From Desulfarculales bacterium UBA696 (lineage in GTDB: Bacteria > Desulfobacterota > Syntrophobacteria > Syntrophobacterales > Syntrophobacteraceae): a stretch of 63,646 bases of DNA. Below are positions 63,021 through 63,646 of this stretch, piece by piece. The notes beneath the pieces are model-generated. The model searched no databases. It had not been told where the DNA came from and worked only from the letters and a program-made list of their open reading frames with translations. The position numbers and the translations under genes are program-made. The stretch lies in contig DBMO01000060.1 of assembly GCA_002298995.1 (NCBI GenBank), positions 1 to 63,646 of the forward strand, in the 5' to 3' direction. Numbering within the stretch: the first letter of the stretch is position 1; every line of letters starts with the position of its first letter.

Positions 63021-63646
63021 ATGTCTCGGTCCCTGCTTTTCAATAAAACCACCTCACCTCTCGCATGCCGCTTCGGTGCTGTTTGCACTCTGGCACTGGC
63101 CCTTGTTTCCATCGCGCTTGCGGGGCAGGCCCATAGCGCGCAGGTTACCGTGGCATGGGACCCGGCATCAACACAGGTTGCCGGCTATAAACTATATTAT
63201 GGCCTGTCGACAGGAAATTACACGAACAGCATCGATGCCGGCACCAACACTAGCTGCGCGTTGAAAGGCTTGTCCAATTCAACTTATTTCATTGCAGCCA
63301 CAGCCTATGACAGCAACAACAGCGAGAGTGACTTTTCGCAGGAACTGGTCATCTATCCGATGACCGTATCGGCCGGATCAGGAGGGAGCATCTCGCCAAG
63401 CGGCACTCTTTTCCAGAGTCAGGGCGCAAATCAAACTTTCAATATTGTCCCCGATGCGAATCACAAGATTCTCGACGTGCTGGTTGACGGTCAGTCGGTT
63501 GGGGCCGTTGGCAGTTATACAATCTCCGGGGTCTCCGCGCCGCACTCCATTGCTGCCGCTTTCATAGCCAACGCGGCAAGCCATACCATTACAGCAACCT
63601 CGGGTTCAAACGGCTCGATCTCGCCCGCCGCCGCGGTGACGGTCAA
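63021..63646 (+). CDS. Secreted FN3-domain protein, cut by the window end
   Basis: Open from ATG 63021 to the window end (208 codons, no stop); GGAGG lies 7 nt upstream of the ATG. A long signal peptide (cleavage near GQAHSA) is followed by a fibronectin type III domain: VTVAWDPASTQVAGYKLYYG, then STYFIAATAYDSNNSESDFS. Then comes a bacterial InlB_B2-like repeat, SAGSGGSISPSGTLFQSQGA and VDGQSVGAVGSYTISGVSA, and a second unit begins ATSGSNGSISPAAAVTV at the edge. It is a modular surface protein of likely large size. The rest lies outside the window. Confidence 0.85.
   Translation, partial: MSRSLLFNKTTSPLACRFGAVCTLALALVSIALAGQAHSAQVTVAWDPASTQVAGYKLYYGLSTGNYTNSIDAGTNTSCALKGLSNSTYFIAATAYDSNNSESDFSQELVIYPMTVSAGSGGSISPSGTLFQSQGANQTFNIVPDANHKILDVLVDGQSVGAVGSYTISGVSAPHSIAAAFIANAASHTITATSGSNGSISPAAAVTV

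Overview
The window looks like a chromosomal piece of a Gram-negative bacterium, most likely a member of the Desulfobacterota (deltaproteobacteria). That placement is an inference from the gene families (an NtrC-type regulator controlling a polysaccharide operon, an ExeA-like ATPase fused to LysM, many secreted beta-rich proteins, a class I c-di-GMP riboswitch) and is not proven by any marker gene here.

Layout. (1) 1-5.3 kb is accessory DNA. An imperfect ~128-bp direct repeat (1-127 and 2344-2471) brackets a phage-repressor (S24) fragment, an AT-rich gene for a TIR-like nucleotide-hydrolase-type protein, and a coiled-coil membrane protein. Then come a frameshifted HigB-type toxin with an intact antitoxin, a broken REP-associated tyrosine transposase flanked by REP-like hairpins, copies of a small element with terminal inverted repeats, and an 11-bp-period repeat. 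(2) 5.3-9.9 kb holds an orphan NarL-type sensor kinase, an S4 RNA-binding protein, DarP/YjgA, a DUF3221-type protein and a secreted trypsin-like protease. (3) 9.9-12.0 kb has no gene I can support but contains diverged repeats. (4) 12.0-43.1 kb is a large exopolysaccharide (EPS) locus: UDP-glucuronate epimerase, a sensor kinase with a sigma-54 response regulator, a sigma-54 promoter with two upstream activator-like sites, a NusG-like antiterminator, priming glycosyltransferase, export lipoprotein, chain-length protein, ExeA-like ATPase, a BY-kinase-like protein with a degenerate Walker A, O-antigen-ligase/polymerase, glycosyltransferases, methyltransferases, a FemAB-like acyltransferase, two NodB deacetylases, an ATP-grasp ligase, two secreted proteins, an acyltransferase and a flippase. 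The gene set resembles the EPS half of exosortase/PEP-CTERM loci, but no exosortase or PEP-CTERM tail is present in the window. (5) 43.1-44.6 kb carries a PilZ protein and a LuxR-type regulator. (6) 44.8-63.6 kb is mainly secreted matrix-type proteins (papain-like and subtilisin-like proteases, a paralogous pair of unknown beta-rich proteins, a beta-helix protein, a pectate-lyase-like protein, an FN3 protein cut by the window end), plus response regulators, a hybrid kinase, a glycosyltransferase and an epimerase.

How it fits together. The two-component pair at 13.2-15.7 kb probably switches on the EPS operon from the sigma-54 promoter at 16279, and the NusG-like protein probably lets RNA polymerase read through the long operon. 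Cyclic di-GMP appears at several points: the PilZ protein, a LuxR regulator with a VpsT-like motif, and a class I c-di-GMP riboswitch ahead of the subtilisin gene. The riboswitch lies beside a strong Shine-Dalgarno that can be masked by a perfect 9-bp pairing, followed by two small overlapping ORFs that lead into the protease. Three secreted proteins (36133, 50340, 57981) share one ~170-residue module, which suggests a common way of being attached to the surface or the matrix.
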